The translations under genes and the position numbers were made by a program. The notes below the pieces were generated by a model. It saw nothing but the letters and a program-made list of their open reading frames with translations, was not told the origin of the DNA and did not search any database. From Caldalkalibacillus salinus (GTDB lineage Bacteria; Bacillota; Bacilli; Caldalkalibacillales; JCM-10596), in the NCBI RefSeq assembly GCF_016745835.1, contig NZ_JAERVL010000001.1, forward strand, positions 1 to 64,000: a stretch of 64,000 nt of DNA, read 5' to 3'. This document shows, in pieces, positions 25,402-35,012 of this stretch. Positions within the stretch are counted from its first letter, which is position 1. Every line of letters begins with the position of its first letter.

Positions 25402-28400
25402 ATGAAGGAATCACGTAGGAGAAGCATGGCGATGATCATGATGTTATCCCTGGTTCTAGGGATGGTGCCGACGATGGGGGTAGCAGAGACGAGTTCTTCT
25501 GAGGATATAGTAGCAGCCGAAGATCTGATATTAAGATATACGTTCGATGAGTCTAATGGGGCGACGGTTGAAGATGTGTCCGGTAACGGTCACGACGCAA
25601 CTTTACAAGGGAGCGCCAGCATCACAGCAGAGGGCTATGATGGTCAGGGCGCCGTAGATTTAGACGGTCAGGACGCATACGTGCAGTTGCCAGAGGATAT
25701 ATTACAGGACGTTAACGATTTTACAGTGTCAACCTGGGTCAATGTGCGTACCTCTTCTGTGTTTTCTAGAATATTTGATTTTGGCAAAAATGAAAGCGCT
25801 TATATGTTTTTGACACCGGATTCGGGTGAAGGGGTTCGTTTCGGGATGTCCACGGGAGGGTGGCAAGAAGAACAGAACATCCAACACCACACACCGTTAA
25901 CAGAGGATGAATGGCAACAGGTGATCGTGGTCAAGCAAGGTGATGTGGGAAGATTATTGATTAACGGAGTGGAGGTTCAACGAAACGATAATCTCACCGT
26001 AACGGTGGATGATATCGGGGAGCATCCGCACACCTATCTGGGCAAGTCTCAGTTTGAAGCTGACCCTTATTTTGATGGGCAAATGGCGGACTTCCGTGTG
26101 TATGATAGAGCGTTAAGTCCAGATGAGATTTCAGCACTCACAGGCGTGGAGCCTGAAATCACGGAGATTGAGCCAATCCTATTAGCCATTCACGGTGATG
26201 AGGTGCCGACTTTACCTTCTGAAGTTGAAGCGGTCTATAACAATGGGATGAGGGTGGCTCTAGAGGTCACTTGGGAGGACATCGACCTCGACAACATTGA
26301 TAGTTTCAAAGTTTACGAGGGTAACGTTGAGGGAACGGATCTCACTGCCAAGTTGCGATTCAAGTATAAACCAGTAGAGATAAGAGATGTGCCTGACGTT
26401 CAGGTGACCACTGAACAAGGGGTTCAACCTGAGTTACCTGAACAGGTGGACGTGCTACTAACGAATGGTGAGACACAACAGATTGACGTCGCCTGGGAGG
26501 ACATAGATGAGCAACAATTAGCTGAATCGGGATCATTCACGGTAGAAGGCACGCTTCAACCACTGGCGTATACGAATCCTTTAATTGAGCAAAGAGCGGA
26601 CCCGCTCATCTATAAGCATACGGACGGCTACTATTACTTTACCGCTTCAGTCCCTGAGTATGATCGTATCGTCCTACGTCGGGCGCAAACCATAGAAGGG
26701 CTGAAGGATGCGGAGGAAAAAGTCATTTGGACCAAGCACGACGAGGGGGAGATGGGTAATCACATATGGGCCCCAGAGCTCCACTACATCAATGATAAAT
26801 GGTATATCTACTTCGCAGCGGGAACGGCAGAGGACAGATGGGCGATACGTCAGTATGCCCTGGAGAATACGGCGGAAAATCCGTTAGAAGGAGAGTGGGT
26901 TGAAAAAGGCAAGGTGGCGTACAACTTTGAAAGCTTTTCACTAGATGCGACGACATTTGAGCATCAGGGGCAGTTGTATATGGCTTGGGCGCAGAAGGAC
27001 GGTGACGACTCCAACGTCTACATTGCTGAAATGGAAAATCCATGGACCATCTCAGGAGAACAAGTGCTGATCACAAGACCGGAGTATGATTGGGAGATTC
27101 AAGGGCATAGGGTGAATGAAGGGCCATACGTTATTAAACGTGACGGGAAGCTGTTCATGACCTTTTCTGCGAGTGCCACAGACGCCAATTACAGTATCGG
27201 TTTGTTAGCAGCCTCTGCAGATAGTGACCTACTCGACCCAGATTCGTGGGACAAGCTTCCCTACCCGATCTTCACTAGCGATCAAGACACGAGCGAATAT
27301 GGGCCAGGACATAATAGTTTTACAATAGCGGAGGACGGTGAAACGGATCTGCTTGTCTATCATGCGCGGTCCTATGAAGAGATTGAGGGTGAACCCCTCT
27401 ATGATCCGAACCGGCATACACGTGTACAGCCGATCTATTGGAATCCAGACGGCTCACCAAACCTAGGTGTGCCAGGTCATACGCTAGATACGTCGCTGAA
27501 GGTGCAAGCGGAAGTCACCGTGGCTGAAGGAGACGATTTTGCTTTTGCCGATCTTCACCATACACTCCAGCACTATACAGATGGAGGAGAGATCAGTCGG
27601 GGGGTGGCACAGTCCTTAGCAGCAAAATTAAACAATGCCGAGCGTCAAGAGAGTATGGGACATGAGTCACAAGCGTTGAAGCAGTTAGAGGATGCGAAGC
27701 GGATGCTAGAACGGGGTTATCCTAAGAACGTATCCGATGAAGCGTATGAGAGCTTACGGGACGGGATTGACGCACTGATTGAGCGCCTCTCAGCAGAGAC
27801 ACCGGAGGAAGGGCAAGATGTCCATTACACGATCAATATCGATGGCTCCGATCAATCGCGTCAGATCAGTCCTACCCTGTACGGTTTGTTCTATGAGGAC
27901 ATTAACTACGCAGCTGACGGCGGTCTTTACGCCGAGCTTGTCCAGAATCGGTCTTTTGAGTTTGACGATGCGATGTGGGCTTGGTCTACGCTCACAAGAG
28001 GTGAGGGTAGCGGGAGCACAAGGATTGAAACGGAAATGCCTCTCAATGAGCATAACCCGCATTACCTCCAACTCAGTGTGGACAATCCCGGTAAGGGGGT
28101 AGGGATTGTGAATAGCGGTTTTGACGGCATTCCCATCGAGAAAAATGAAAACTACCTTTTCTCCGTCTATGTTCGTACCCCTGATCACACGCAAGACAAG
28201 ATAACTGTGAGCTTGGAAAGTACGGATGGTGAGGTCTATGGCCAAGCTGAACTAGAGGGCATCACGTCTGACTGGAAAAAGCTTGAAGCAACCATCAGAG
28301 CGCAAGTAACGGACGCCAATGCCCAGCTAACGGTGACGACGTCCGCAGCAGGTACACTCGATGTAGACATGGTCTCCCTTTTTCCTGAAGAAACGTGGCA

Positions 28401-30228
28401 GAATCGTCCGAACGGCATGCGCCAGGACTTGGCCCAAATGCTCGCTGACCTTCAACCTCAATTTTTCAGGTTCCCAGGGGGATGTATCGTTGAAGGGGGT
28501 GGTCTTGAACACTATTATAACTGGAAAGATACGATCGGGGATGTCGCCGAACGACCGATGAATGTGAACTTCTGGCGAAATAATCAGGTGCCCCATTATA
28601 ATCAGTCGTACGGGCTGGGGTATTTTGAGTACTTTCAGTTCGCAAAGGATATTGGAGCAGAGCCCTTACCCGTTGTTTACGCTGGAATTACATCCTGTAC
28701 ATCAGATCCAGAGATGGTCCCAGTTGAAGACCTCGATCCGTATATCCAAGACGCGCTAGATCTCATAGAGTACGCCAATGGTCCGGCAACGAGTGAGTGG
28801 GGAGCGAAGCGTGCTGAAGCGGGTCATCCTGAGCCGTTTGACTTGAAATATCTAGCAATTGGAAATGAAGTATGTGGACCTGACTACCATGAGCGCTACG
28901 TTCGTTTTTATGACGCCATTAAGCAGGCGTACCCAGATATTGAGCTGGTGGTTTCTGCCGGATGGTCTCCCGATGATCACTGTTTCCATGACACATGGGA
29001 GTGGTTAGATGGTACGCCGGCTGAGGCGGATATGGTCGATGAGCATATGTACCAGTCGCCCGAATGGTTTTACCGTCAAGCGACGAGGTATGATGACTAC
29101 GACCGCAATGGGCCCAACGTGTTTATCGGGGAGTATGCTGCCCATACCAGCAACATCGCAAACAATATGGAAAGTGCGTTGGCTGAAGCGGCCTTTATGA
29201 CAGGCTTTGAGCGTAATGCTGATGTTGTGCAGATGGCCGCTTATGCCCCACTACTGGCCAAAGAGCACTATAACCAGTGGGCACCGAACATGATCTGGTT
29301 TAATAACACTGACGTGTACGGAACCCCTAACTACTATGTCCAACAGATGTTCAGTACCAACACAGGTGATATCGTACTACCCACTACATTGACAGAGAAT
29401 GAAGTCGAGCCAGATCCTATCTCCGGTGCTGTTTTACTCGGGTCATGGAATACAGCCGTTGAGTATGACCATATTCAGGTGAAGAGTGATGGGGAAACAC
29501 TTTTCTCTGACGATTTCACTGATTTTTCCTCCGAGTGGGAGGTCTATAACGGAAATTGGCAGGTTGAAGACGGTGTGCTACAGCAATTAGATATCACTGA
29601 GGATGCCAGAGTACAGGTAGGGGAGCAAGAGTGGCACGATTATACGATATCTGTGAGAGCGAGAAAAACGAGTGGGACTGAAGGCATGTTGATCGGCTTT
29701 GGTGTCCAAGGCACGGACGACTATTACTGGTGGAATCTAGGGGGATGGAACAATACCCAAACCGCAATTGAGAAGTCCGTAAACGGTACAAAATCGATCG
29801 TCGGACAAGCGACCACTCATCAGATTAACCCTGATCAGTGGTATGATATAGAGATTGAAGTATCGGGGCAACGGATTCGCTGCTATCTCGATGGCGAATT
29901 GATCCATGACGTCGTAGAGGAGCCGATTGCAGATATGTACACTGTGACTAGCTATGATCAAGAAACGGGGGACATCATCCTCAAGGTTGTAAACGCTTCC
30001 GAAGAGAATCAACGTACCCAAGTGAAGTTAGAACAGGTAGACGACATTCATCCTGTCGGAACGGCCACTGTGCTTCAAGCTGAATCTAAGCAGGATGAAA
30101 ACAGCTTTGAACAACCTGAGCTTATCACGCCACAGACGCACCCTATCACAGGGTTAAGTAGAGCATTTGAATACGACTTTCCAGCAAATGCAGTCACGAT
30201 CCTAAAGCTTAAAACGAGACAGGACTAG
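25402..30228 (+). CDS. Secreted bifunctional GH43-GH51 arabinan-degrading enzyme
   Basis: 1608 residues. In order: signal peptide (about 1-28); LamG/concanavalin-like domain (43-248); two bacterial Ig-like domains (about 254-390); GH43 domain (391-697) with Asp400 in QRADPL, HIWAPEL and the acid Glu in HRVNEGPYV; an alpha-helical FIMAH-type domain (about 711-793); GH51 alpha-L-arabinofuranosidase domain (from about 826) with acid/base Glu1156 in GNEVCGP and probable nucleophile Glu1244 in FIGEYAAH. A second lectin-like beta-sandwich (about 1367-1509, LFSDDFTDFSSEWEV) is inserted in the C-terminal GH51 beta-domain. It should release arabinose from arabinan or arabinoxylan outside the cell. GGAGGGAGAG precedes the ATG. 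Strongly acidic. Specificities are inferred from families only. Confidence 0.9.
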   Translation: MKESRRRSMAMIMMLSLVLGMVPTMGVAETSSSEDIVAAEDLILRYTFDESNGATVEDVSGNGHDATLQGSASITAEGYDGQGAVDLDGQDAYVQLPEDILQDVNDFTVSTWVNVRTSSVFSRIFDFGKNESAYMFLTPDSGEGVRFGMSTGGWQEEQNIQHHTPLTEDEWQQVIVVKQGDVGRLLINGVEVQRNDNLTVTVDDIGEHPHTYLGKSQFEADPYFDGQMADFRVYDRALSPDEISALTGVEPEITEIEPILLAIHGDEVPTLPSEVEAVYNNGMRVALEVTWEDIDLDNIDSFKVYEGNVEGTDLTAKLRFKYKPVEIRDVPDVQVTTEQGVQPELPEQVDVLLTNGETQQIDVAWEDIDEQQLAESGSFTVEGTLQPLAYTNPLIEQRADPLIYKHTDGYYYFTASVPEYDRIVLRRAQTIEGLKDAEEKVIWTKHDEGEMGNHIWAPELHYINDKWYIYFAAGTAEDRWAIRQYALENTAENPLEGEWVEKGKVAYNFESFSLDATTFEHQGQLYMAWAQKDGDDSNVYIAEMENPWTISGEQVLITRPEYDWEIQGHRVNEGPYVIKRDGKLFMTFSASATDANYSIGLLAASADSDLLDPDSWDKLPYPIFTSDQDTSEYGPGHNSFTIAEDGETDLLVYHARSYEEIEGEPLYDPNRHTRVQPIYWNPDGSPNLGVPGHTLDTSLKVQAEVTVAEGDDFAFADLHHTLQHYTDGGEISRGVAQSLAAKLNNAERQESMGHESQALKQLEDAKRMLERGYPKNVSDEAYESLRDGIDALIERLSAETPEEGQDVHYTINIDGSDQSRQISPTLYGLFYEDINYAADGGLYAELVQNRSFEFDDAMWAWSTLTRGEGSGSTRIETEMPLNEHNPHYLQLSVDNPGKGVGIVNSGFDGIPIEKNENYLFSVYVRTPDHTQDKITVSLESTDGEVYGQAELEGITSDWKKLEATIRAQVTDANAQLTVTTSAAGTLDVDMVSLFPEETWQNRPNGMRQDLAQMLADLQPQFFRFPGGCIVEGGGLEHYYNWKDTIGDVAERPMNVNFWRNNQVPHYNQSYGLGYFEYFQFAKDIGAEPLPVVYAGITSCTSDPEMVPVEDLDPYIQDALDLIEYANGPATSEWGAKRAEAGHPEPFDLKYLAIGNEVCGPDYHERYVRFYDAIKQAYPDIELVVSAGWSPDDHCFHDTWEWLDGTPAEADMVDEHMYQSPEWFYRQATRYDDYDRNGPNVFIGEYAAHTSNIANNMESALAEAAFMTGFERNADVVQMAAYAPLLAKEHYNQWAPNMIWFNNTDVYGTPNYYVQQMFSTNTGDIVLPTTLTENEVEPDPISGAVLLGSWNTAVEYDHIQVKSDGETLFSDDFTDFSSEWEVYNGNWQVEDGVLQQLDITEDARVQVGEQEWHDYTISVRARKTSGTEGMLIGFGVQGTDDYYWWNLGGWNNTQTAIEKSVNGTKSIVGQATTHQINPDQWYDIEIEVSGQRIRCYLDGELIHDVVEEPIADMYTVTSYDQETGDIILKVVNASEENQRTQVKLEQVDDIHPVGTATVLQAESKQDENSFEQPELITPQTHPITGLSRAFEYDFPANAVTILKLKTRQD

Positions 30229-30331
30229 ACTGAAGATTAAGGGAACACAAGGCTATAAGAGTGGCTATAAAGTGGCTATGAGTGTATAAATCAGATCAGT
30301 AAGTCGATCAAAAAAGGAGGTTGAGGAAAAA

Positions 30332-32200
30332 ATGAACAGATCACTCATGCTGTGTATCGTGTTCGTCCTGACTTTAGGTCTTTGTGTCACGATTGCTGTC
30401 CCAGAAGAGGTGATGAGCATGCCAGAGGATTTAAGCTTGCTACTAGAAGCAGCTGAAGCACTAACAGTATACAACATCCATGACGTGCGCGGTCATCTGA
30501 CCTTACCGACGGAGGGTAAGTATGGCGCTCATATCACCTGGAGATCCGAAGACCCCGACGTGATAACATCAACAGGTGAGGTGACGCGTCCAGCCCATGG
30601 TGAAGGGGATACACAAGTACGCTTAACGGCGACGCTCACGTTGAATGAAGAAACGATGACGAAATCTTTCCTCGCCACCGTCAGAGAAAGTCCCGAAGAA
30701 GAGGGATACGAAGGGTATGTCTTTTCCTATTTTATCGGGGAGGGTCATGCGCATGGAGAGCAGATTTATTTTGCTCTCAGTGAGGGAAACGATCCCCTAC
30801 ATTGGCAAACCTTAAATCAGGACGAGCCAGTGATCACATCACATCTCGGTGAGGAGGGGTTGAGAGATCCCTTTATCATTCGTTCCCCCGAAGGCGATCG
30901 GTTCTACATGATCGCGACAGATCTTAAAATATATGGCAACTGGGACTGGCATCGAGCCCAGACCGCAGGCAGTCGTGCCATCATGGTCTGGGAATCAACG
31001 GACCTTGTTCACTGGTCCGAACAAAGACGGGTTGTCGTCTCTCCTCCTGAAGCTGGGAACACCTGGGCACCTGAGATCTTCTACGATGAAGAAGGTGGAC
31101 AGTATGTGATTTTCTGGGCCTCCAAGCTCTACGAAAATGAAGAGCAGCGTCAAAGTGGCCATTCATATCAGCGCATCATGCACACCACAACGAGAGATTT
31201 CCATACTTTTTCAGAGCCAGAGGTGTACATGGACTATGGTTACTCTGTAATTGACACGACAATGATCGAACATGATGGTAAGATATATCGCATAACCAAG
31301 GATGAGAGAGCGAATACGCCTACGACACCGAATGGCAAATTCGTCTTCCAAGAGGTGGGGGAGTCCATATTTGATCCACACTTTGAGATGATTAAGGAAG
31401 GTATAGGCCGTGGAACGATCAGTCAGGGAGAAGGACCAACGATGTTCAAATCCAACACAGAAGAAAAATGGTACCTTTTTATCGATGAATTTGGCGGTCG
31501 TGGTTACTTACCGTTTGAAACAACAGACTTAGATTCAGGCCAGTGGACACTTTCGGAGCATTACGACCTGCCTTCCTCCCCTCGTCATGGTACCGTGCTT
31601 CCGATTACAAAAGCTGAACACGAAGCGTTACTAAACACTGTGCCGAGAGAGGTCGCCCCAGCAGATGATGAAGACCGTGTGACAAGTATTCGGCTGAATC
31701 AGCATAACGTGCATTTGACGCAAGGGGAACAAGCCGGGCTTGAAGCGACCATCACACCAGAGGATGCTGATCAACAGCAAGTGTTATGGTCAAGCAGCGA
31801 TGATTCGATTGTGAGTGTTGATGAGGCTGGGATGTTGACGGGACACCAAGAGGGGAGTGCGATTGTTTCAGCTACCACAGTCGATGGCGGCTACATGGAT
31901 GTGGCTGTTGTGACCGTGACGACTGATCGTCAAGTGAGCATCGAGGAGCTTCAGGAACAGGTGCAGCAATACGTGAACAATGGCGATATACAAGGCCCAC
32001 TCGCTTCACAACTGTCTAACAGCCTCAGACAAGCGGGGCATCATTGGCACAGAGAACATACAGATCAGGCGGTACATCATTTACAGAAAAGCTTAGAGCA
32101 TATAGCAAGAGCCAAAGAGGCATCTATCACAGAAGCGGTCGCAGAAACACTGAGCGATCGCATAGACGCCCTAGTTCACGAGTGGTCTGATGAAGCGTAA
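30332..32200 (+). CDS. Secreted GH43-family glycosidase with BIG2 and FIMAH domains
   Basis: 622 residues. Signal peptide (about 1-24), an atypical Ig-like domain (about 35-115, ITWRSEDPDVITSTGEV), a five-bladed GH43-type domain (about 130-440) with EGLRDPFIIRSPEGDRFYMIATD, NTWAPEIFYDE and SQGEGPTMFKS, a BIG2 domain (about 450-530, ATITPEDADQQQVLWSSSD) and a C-terminal helical FIMAH-like domain (about 540-622). Probable arabinosidase or galactosidase-type activity on pectin side chains; the exact substrate is unknown. AAGGAGG precedes the ATG by 11 bases. It lies 103 bases after the GH43-GH51 gene, and the two probably form an operon ended by the terminator at 32295. Confidence 0.85.
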   Translation: MNRSLMLCIVFVLTLGLCVTIAVPEEVMSMPEDLSLLLEAAEALTVYNIHDVRGHLTLPTEGKYGAHITWRSEDPDVITSTGEVTRPAHGEGDTQVRLTATLTLNEETMTKSFLATVRESPEEEGYEGYVFSYFIGEGHAHGEQIYFALSEGNDPLHWQTLNQDEPVITSHLGEEGLRDPFIIRSPEGDRFYMIATDLKIYGNWDWHRAQTAGSRAIMVWESTDLVHWSEQRRVVVSPPEAGNTWAPEIFYDEEGGQYVIFWASKLYENEEQRQSGHSYQRIMHTTTRDFHTFSEPEVYMDYGYSVIDTTMIEHDGKIYRITKDERANTPTTPNGKFVFQEVGESIFDPHFEMIKEGIGRGTISQGEGPTMFKSNTEEKWYLFIDEFGGRGYLPFETTDLDSGQWTLSEHYDLPSSPRHGTVLPITKAEHEALLNTVPREVAPADDEDRVTSIRLNQHNVHLTQGEQAGLEATITPEDADQQQVLWSSSDDSIVSVDEAGMLTGHQEGSAIVSATTVDGGYMDVAVVTVTTDRQVSIEELQEQVQQYVNNGDIQGPLASQLSNSLRQAGHHWHREHTDQAVHHLQKSLEHIARAKEASITEAVAETLSDRIDALVHEWSDEA

Positions 32201-32260
32201 CGGTATGGTTTAGGCTCCAACGTATGTGGGCGATGCTGTAGAATTATAAGAAGGAAAGCT

Positions 32261-32286
32261 TGTTAGAACAAATATTTGTTCTAACA
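32261..32286. repeat. Perfect 26-bp palindrome
   Basis: The arm TGTTAGAACAAAT is followed directly by its exact reverse complement ATTTGTTCTAACA with no spacer. It sits between the GH43 stop and the terminator at 32295. It could be a dimeric regulator site, but it lies in a convergent region with no nearby promoter. Confidence 0.6.
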
Positions 32287-32294
32287 TATCATTG

Positions 32295-32343
32295 CAAAAG
32301 CCACTTCTGAAATCCTTTAATCGAGGTTCAGAAGTGGCTTTTT
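32295..32343. terminator. Bidirectional terminator between GH43 and symporter genes
   Basis: AAAAGCCACTTCTGAA (32297-32312) pairs with TTCAGAAGTGGCTTTTT (32327-32343); T-runs on both strands. Confidence 0.9.
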
Positions 32344-32360
32344 AACTTATCCCTTATAAC

Positions 32361-33875
32361 CTACTGGCCCAGCTGTTCTAGCGTTTGATCAGCGTGGTCG
32401 GGTTTCTTAGTGAATAAGCTAACCACAACCGTCACGAGTAGTGACATCAGGAACCCAGGCACAGCCTCATACGTAATGCCGAATAGAATCTGACTGAACA
32501 TCTGCTGAACATCTGGTAGGAACATGTACGTCCACACTGGCTGTTCCTTCACTAATATGACTGTGATTAGCCCGATCATCATTCCACTTAACACACCGGC
32601 TTTCGTCACGCGTTTCCAGTATAGAGATAAGAGTAACGCTGGACCGAAACACGCGCCCAAGCCACCCCAAGCGAAAAGGACCATCCAGAAGACGAACTCC
32701 TGAGCGGAAAAAGCGAGTAAGATCGCTAGCCCCATGATGAGCAGGATAGAAAGCCGACTATATAAGACCAATGTCTTTTGTGGTATAACTTTGCCTTTAC
32801 CAATTAATTTGTCGTAAATATCCCGTACCACAGAACTAGAGCCGACCAGAAGCTGGCTGTCTGCGGAGGACATAATCGCAGCTAGGATGGCCACCAGTAA
32901 CACGCCCATAAAAATCGGTGGCATCAGTTCAGCTCCTAGGGTTGTGAATATGGCTTCTCTGTTACCATCGGGGAGCATAGAGATGTCCGGAAAGTAAGCG
33001 CGACCAGCTAAGCCGACCATAATGGCACCCCAACCGATCACCACATTCCAGATTGACCCGATTAAGGCCGCTTGGCGCATGTCTTTCAAACTTTTAAGAG
33101 ACATATAACGCACAATAATATGGGGGTTCCCTGGACTACCAAAACCGACCCCCACTAGACTGAGAGCCACTCCGAAGCTGAAGGCGAACGGATCAACAAA
33201 CCCTCCGCCTTGCTGGTGCATCGCCTCTAGGATCGGTCCAAAACCACCTAGCTTGATAATCGCGATAAGAGGGAGAATGACCACAGAGAGTAGCATGAAA
33301 AAGATTTGTAAAATATCTGTCTTACTGACAGCGTGAAAACCACCGAGCATCGTATAAATGAGGATGATAGCAGCAGTTAGTAACATTCCGCCCGACGTCG
33401 TTAAGCCTAAGCTAGAAGAGAAGGCTGTACCCCCAGCCACAACTTGGCTCCCGACATAAGCGATCATGAAGAATATAATAATAAGAGAGCTGACCACCCG
33501 TAGGATGTTTGTCTGATCTTGAAACCGTGCCTCAAGCATATCTGGAATCGTAATACTACCTGTTAACGCACTATATTTGCGGAACCGCCGAGCAGCGTAA
33601 AAAAACATAAATACTTCCACGGTAATAAACCCCGCCAAAGCCCAAACGGCTTGGAAACCTTCAGCATAAGCGATTCCTGTGACGCCTAAAACCAGCCAAC
33701 CACTGCGTCCCGAACTAACGGCACTCAGCGCCACCGTCCATTTACCCAGCTTTCGGCCGGCAAGGAAGAAGTCAGTGAGGCCCCCAGCACTCTTTTTCCG
33801 GTTCGTATAACCAATCGCAAGAAGGATAAGTAAATAGAGACCAAGCACCATTGCTGTTAAGGGATGAGCGTCCAT
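32361..33875 (-). CDS. Sodium:solute symporter (SSS family, PutP-like)
   Basis: 504 residues with about 13 hydrophobic segments. The SSS signature SSADSQLLVGSSSVVRDIY is in the eighth to ninth helix region and the sodium-site helix near the start (ALSAVSSGRSGWLVLG) is conserved. It is closest in style to sodium/proline symporters, but SSS specificity is hard to predict and a sugar acid or amino acid are both possible. The ATG overlaps the stop of an upstream 50-residue membrane protein (TAATG), which indicates coupled translation. Confidence 0.88.
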   Translation of the reverse strand: MDAHPLTAMVLGLYLLILLAIGYTNRKKSAGGLTDFFLAGRKLGKWTVALSAVSSGRSGWLVLGVTGIAYAEGFQAVWALAGFITVEVFMFFYAARRFRKYSALTGSITIPDMLEARFQDQTNILRVVSSLIIIFFMIAYVGSQVVAGGTAFSSSLGLTTSGGMLLTAAIILIYTMLGGFHAVSKTDILQIFFMLLSVVILPLIAIIKLGGFGPILEAMHQQGGGFVDPFAFSFGVALSLVGVGFGSPGNPHIIVRYMSLKSLKDMRQAALIGSIWNVVIGWGAIMVGLAGRAYFPDISMLPDGNREAIFTTLGAELMPPIFMGVLLVAILAAIMSSADSQLLVGSSSVVRDIYDKLIGKGKVIPQKTLVLYSRLSILLIMGLAILLAFSAQEFVFWMVLFAWGGLGACFGPALLLSLYWKRVTKAGVLSGMMIGLITVILVKEQPVWTYMFLPDVQQMFSQILFGITYEAVPGFLMSLLVTVVVSLFTKKPDHADQTLEQLGQ

Positions 33876-34027
33876 TACGACATACCCCCTTCTGAAATAT
33901 CCTCATCATGAGTCCCTTGTTTGTCTTTGTTTTCATCTTGTCCAGCCTGCAAGACATATAGGATGAGCGCCAAGGCTATAATGGCAAGGGGTATGCCGAT
34001 TAGACCTATAAAAATGCCACTAGTCAT
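33875..34027 (-). CDS. Symporter small accessory protein
   Basis: 50 residues, starting MTSGIFIGLIGIP. One membrane helix (about residues 4-26) is followed by a hydrophilic acidic tail. Its stop codon shares one base with the symporter start (TAATG). GGGAGG lies 11 bases before the ATG. Short single-helix proteins of this kind are known upstream of SSS symporter genes and are annotated as symporter small accessory proteins; their mechanism is unclear. The tight coupling makes it very likely real. Confidence 0.75.
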   Translation of the reverse strand: MTSGIFIGLIGIPLAIIALALILYVLQAGQDENKDKQGTHDEDISEGGMS

Positions 34028-34354
34028 GAAAACAACAACCTCCCTTTATGATTAGGTATAATATATGACTATTAAAAAGTGGTCATAATCATACCAAACA
34101 GTAAGAGTAAGGCCATTGCAAGTTATAATGGTAAGGACAGAAGGACGGATTCAAAAAAGATATCCTATATTTGCTAGCCATGTGGTTCTTTTTGTCATCT
34201 CATCTTGTGACAAACGGGTGAAAAGTACGTATAAATTCATTTACTTGTAAAAGAATGAGGGTTCAATGGACCACGTGTTATGCTACACTATCGGTATCTG
34301 CTTCAACTGCTTCTACAAAATTGACATCAATACAGCTAGATTGGAGTGTATGAC
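34028..34354. other. Divergent promoter region, symporter operon and lipoprotein gene
   Basis: No gene. TATGAC (34064-34069) and GTCATA (34082-34087) form an inverted repeat just upstream of the symporter operon, near a TATTAT that could be its -10. No convincing -35 was found on either strand. Confidence 0.3.
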
Positions 34355-34897
34355 ATGAGATATCCTCTACTTGTGATTTTGAGTATAACGTTACTTGCAG
34401 GATGCTCTACCACAACCACACAAGCGACTTCAGATACTGAATACTATACCATTGAGGATGGAGAAAAAACGTTTCTTGAAGATGAATCCGAACTCTTAAC
34501 GGACATCCCTCATATCGATACGGTGTTACCGAGAGTGTTAGCATCCTTTAACGAGGTAACGGATGGGAAAAGAGAATTTGATTACATTTATGAAACAGCC
34601 ACCGAACAGCTAAAACAAAATGAATATAAAGATTTACATGGACACGTACCGTTAGAGGAAGTGTCTTATATCGAATCTGACATTGATCACTATTACATTA
34701 ACGGGCTCGTACATGACAAAGACGAAAATAACATCAAGGTATACGTAACCATTAAGAATCAAATAAGCTATGAAGATAATGCTGGTTTCATTAACCGATT
34801 AGGGGCCTCCGATCACCAAGCCTATCATTTTAAACAAGATGACGGTGGGAATCTATTATTAGACGGTTATCATTTGGCGTTACATGTGCAGTCTTAG
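34355..34897 (+). CDS. Hypothetical lipoprotein
   Basis: 180 residues. A type II signal peptide ends in the lipobox LLAGC with Cys17, followed by a Ser/Thr-rich linker and an acidic domain of mixed alpha/beta character. No family recognised. The ATG at 34355 has GGAG nine bases upstream; a GTG three codons earlier is possible. It is followed by a terminator and appears monocistronic. It should be anchored on the outer face of the membrane. Confidence 0.75.
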   Translation: MRYPLLVILSITLLAGCSTTTTQATSDTEYYTIEDGEKTFLEDESELLTDIPHIDTVLPRVLASFNEVTDGKREFDYIYETATEQLKQNEYKDLHGHVPLEEVSYIESDIDHYYINGLVHDKDENNIKVYVTIKNQISYEDNAGFINRLGASDHQAYHFKQDDGGNLLLDGYHLALHVQS

Positions 34898-34953
34898 ATT
34901 AATAGTAACGAGGAACACGAGGAAAGCGATAATGGTATAACTGTAACAAACTT

Positions 34954-34985
34954 ACCCGACTACGATGATTGTAGTCGGGTTTTCT
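34954..34985 (+). terminator. Intrinsic terminator after the lipoprotein gene
   Basis: ACCCGACTAC (34954-34963), loop GATGATT, GTAGTCGGGT (34971-34980), then TTTCTT. Confidence 0.85.
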
Positions 34986-35012
34986 TGACTGCTAAACAGT
35001 ACGACCAGTACG

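Noticed and set aside
25790-25805. cre-like TGAAAGCGCTTATA in the GH43-GH51 coding region
   Set aside because: 13/14 match to the consensus but about 390 bases inside the gene; not counted as regulatory without data.
27790-28245. 151-codon minus-strand frame inside the GH43-GH51 gene
   Set aside because: Shadow frame in a long, clearly coding plus-strand gene with normal codon pattern.
32261-32286. LexA/SOS box reading of the palindrome
   Set aside because: Bacillus LexA boxes have GAAC and GTTC four bases apart; here they are eight apart.
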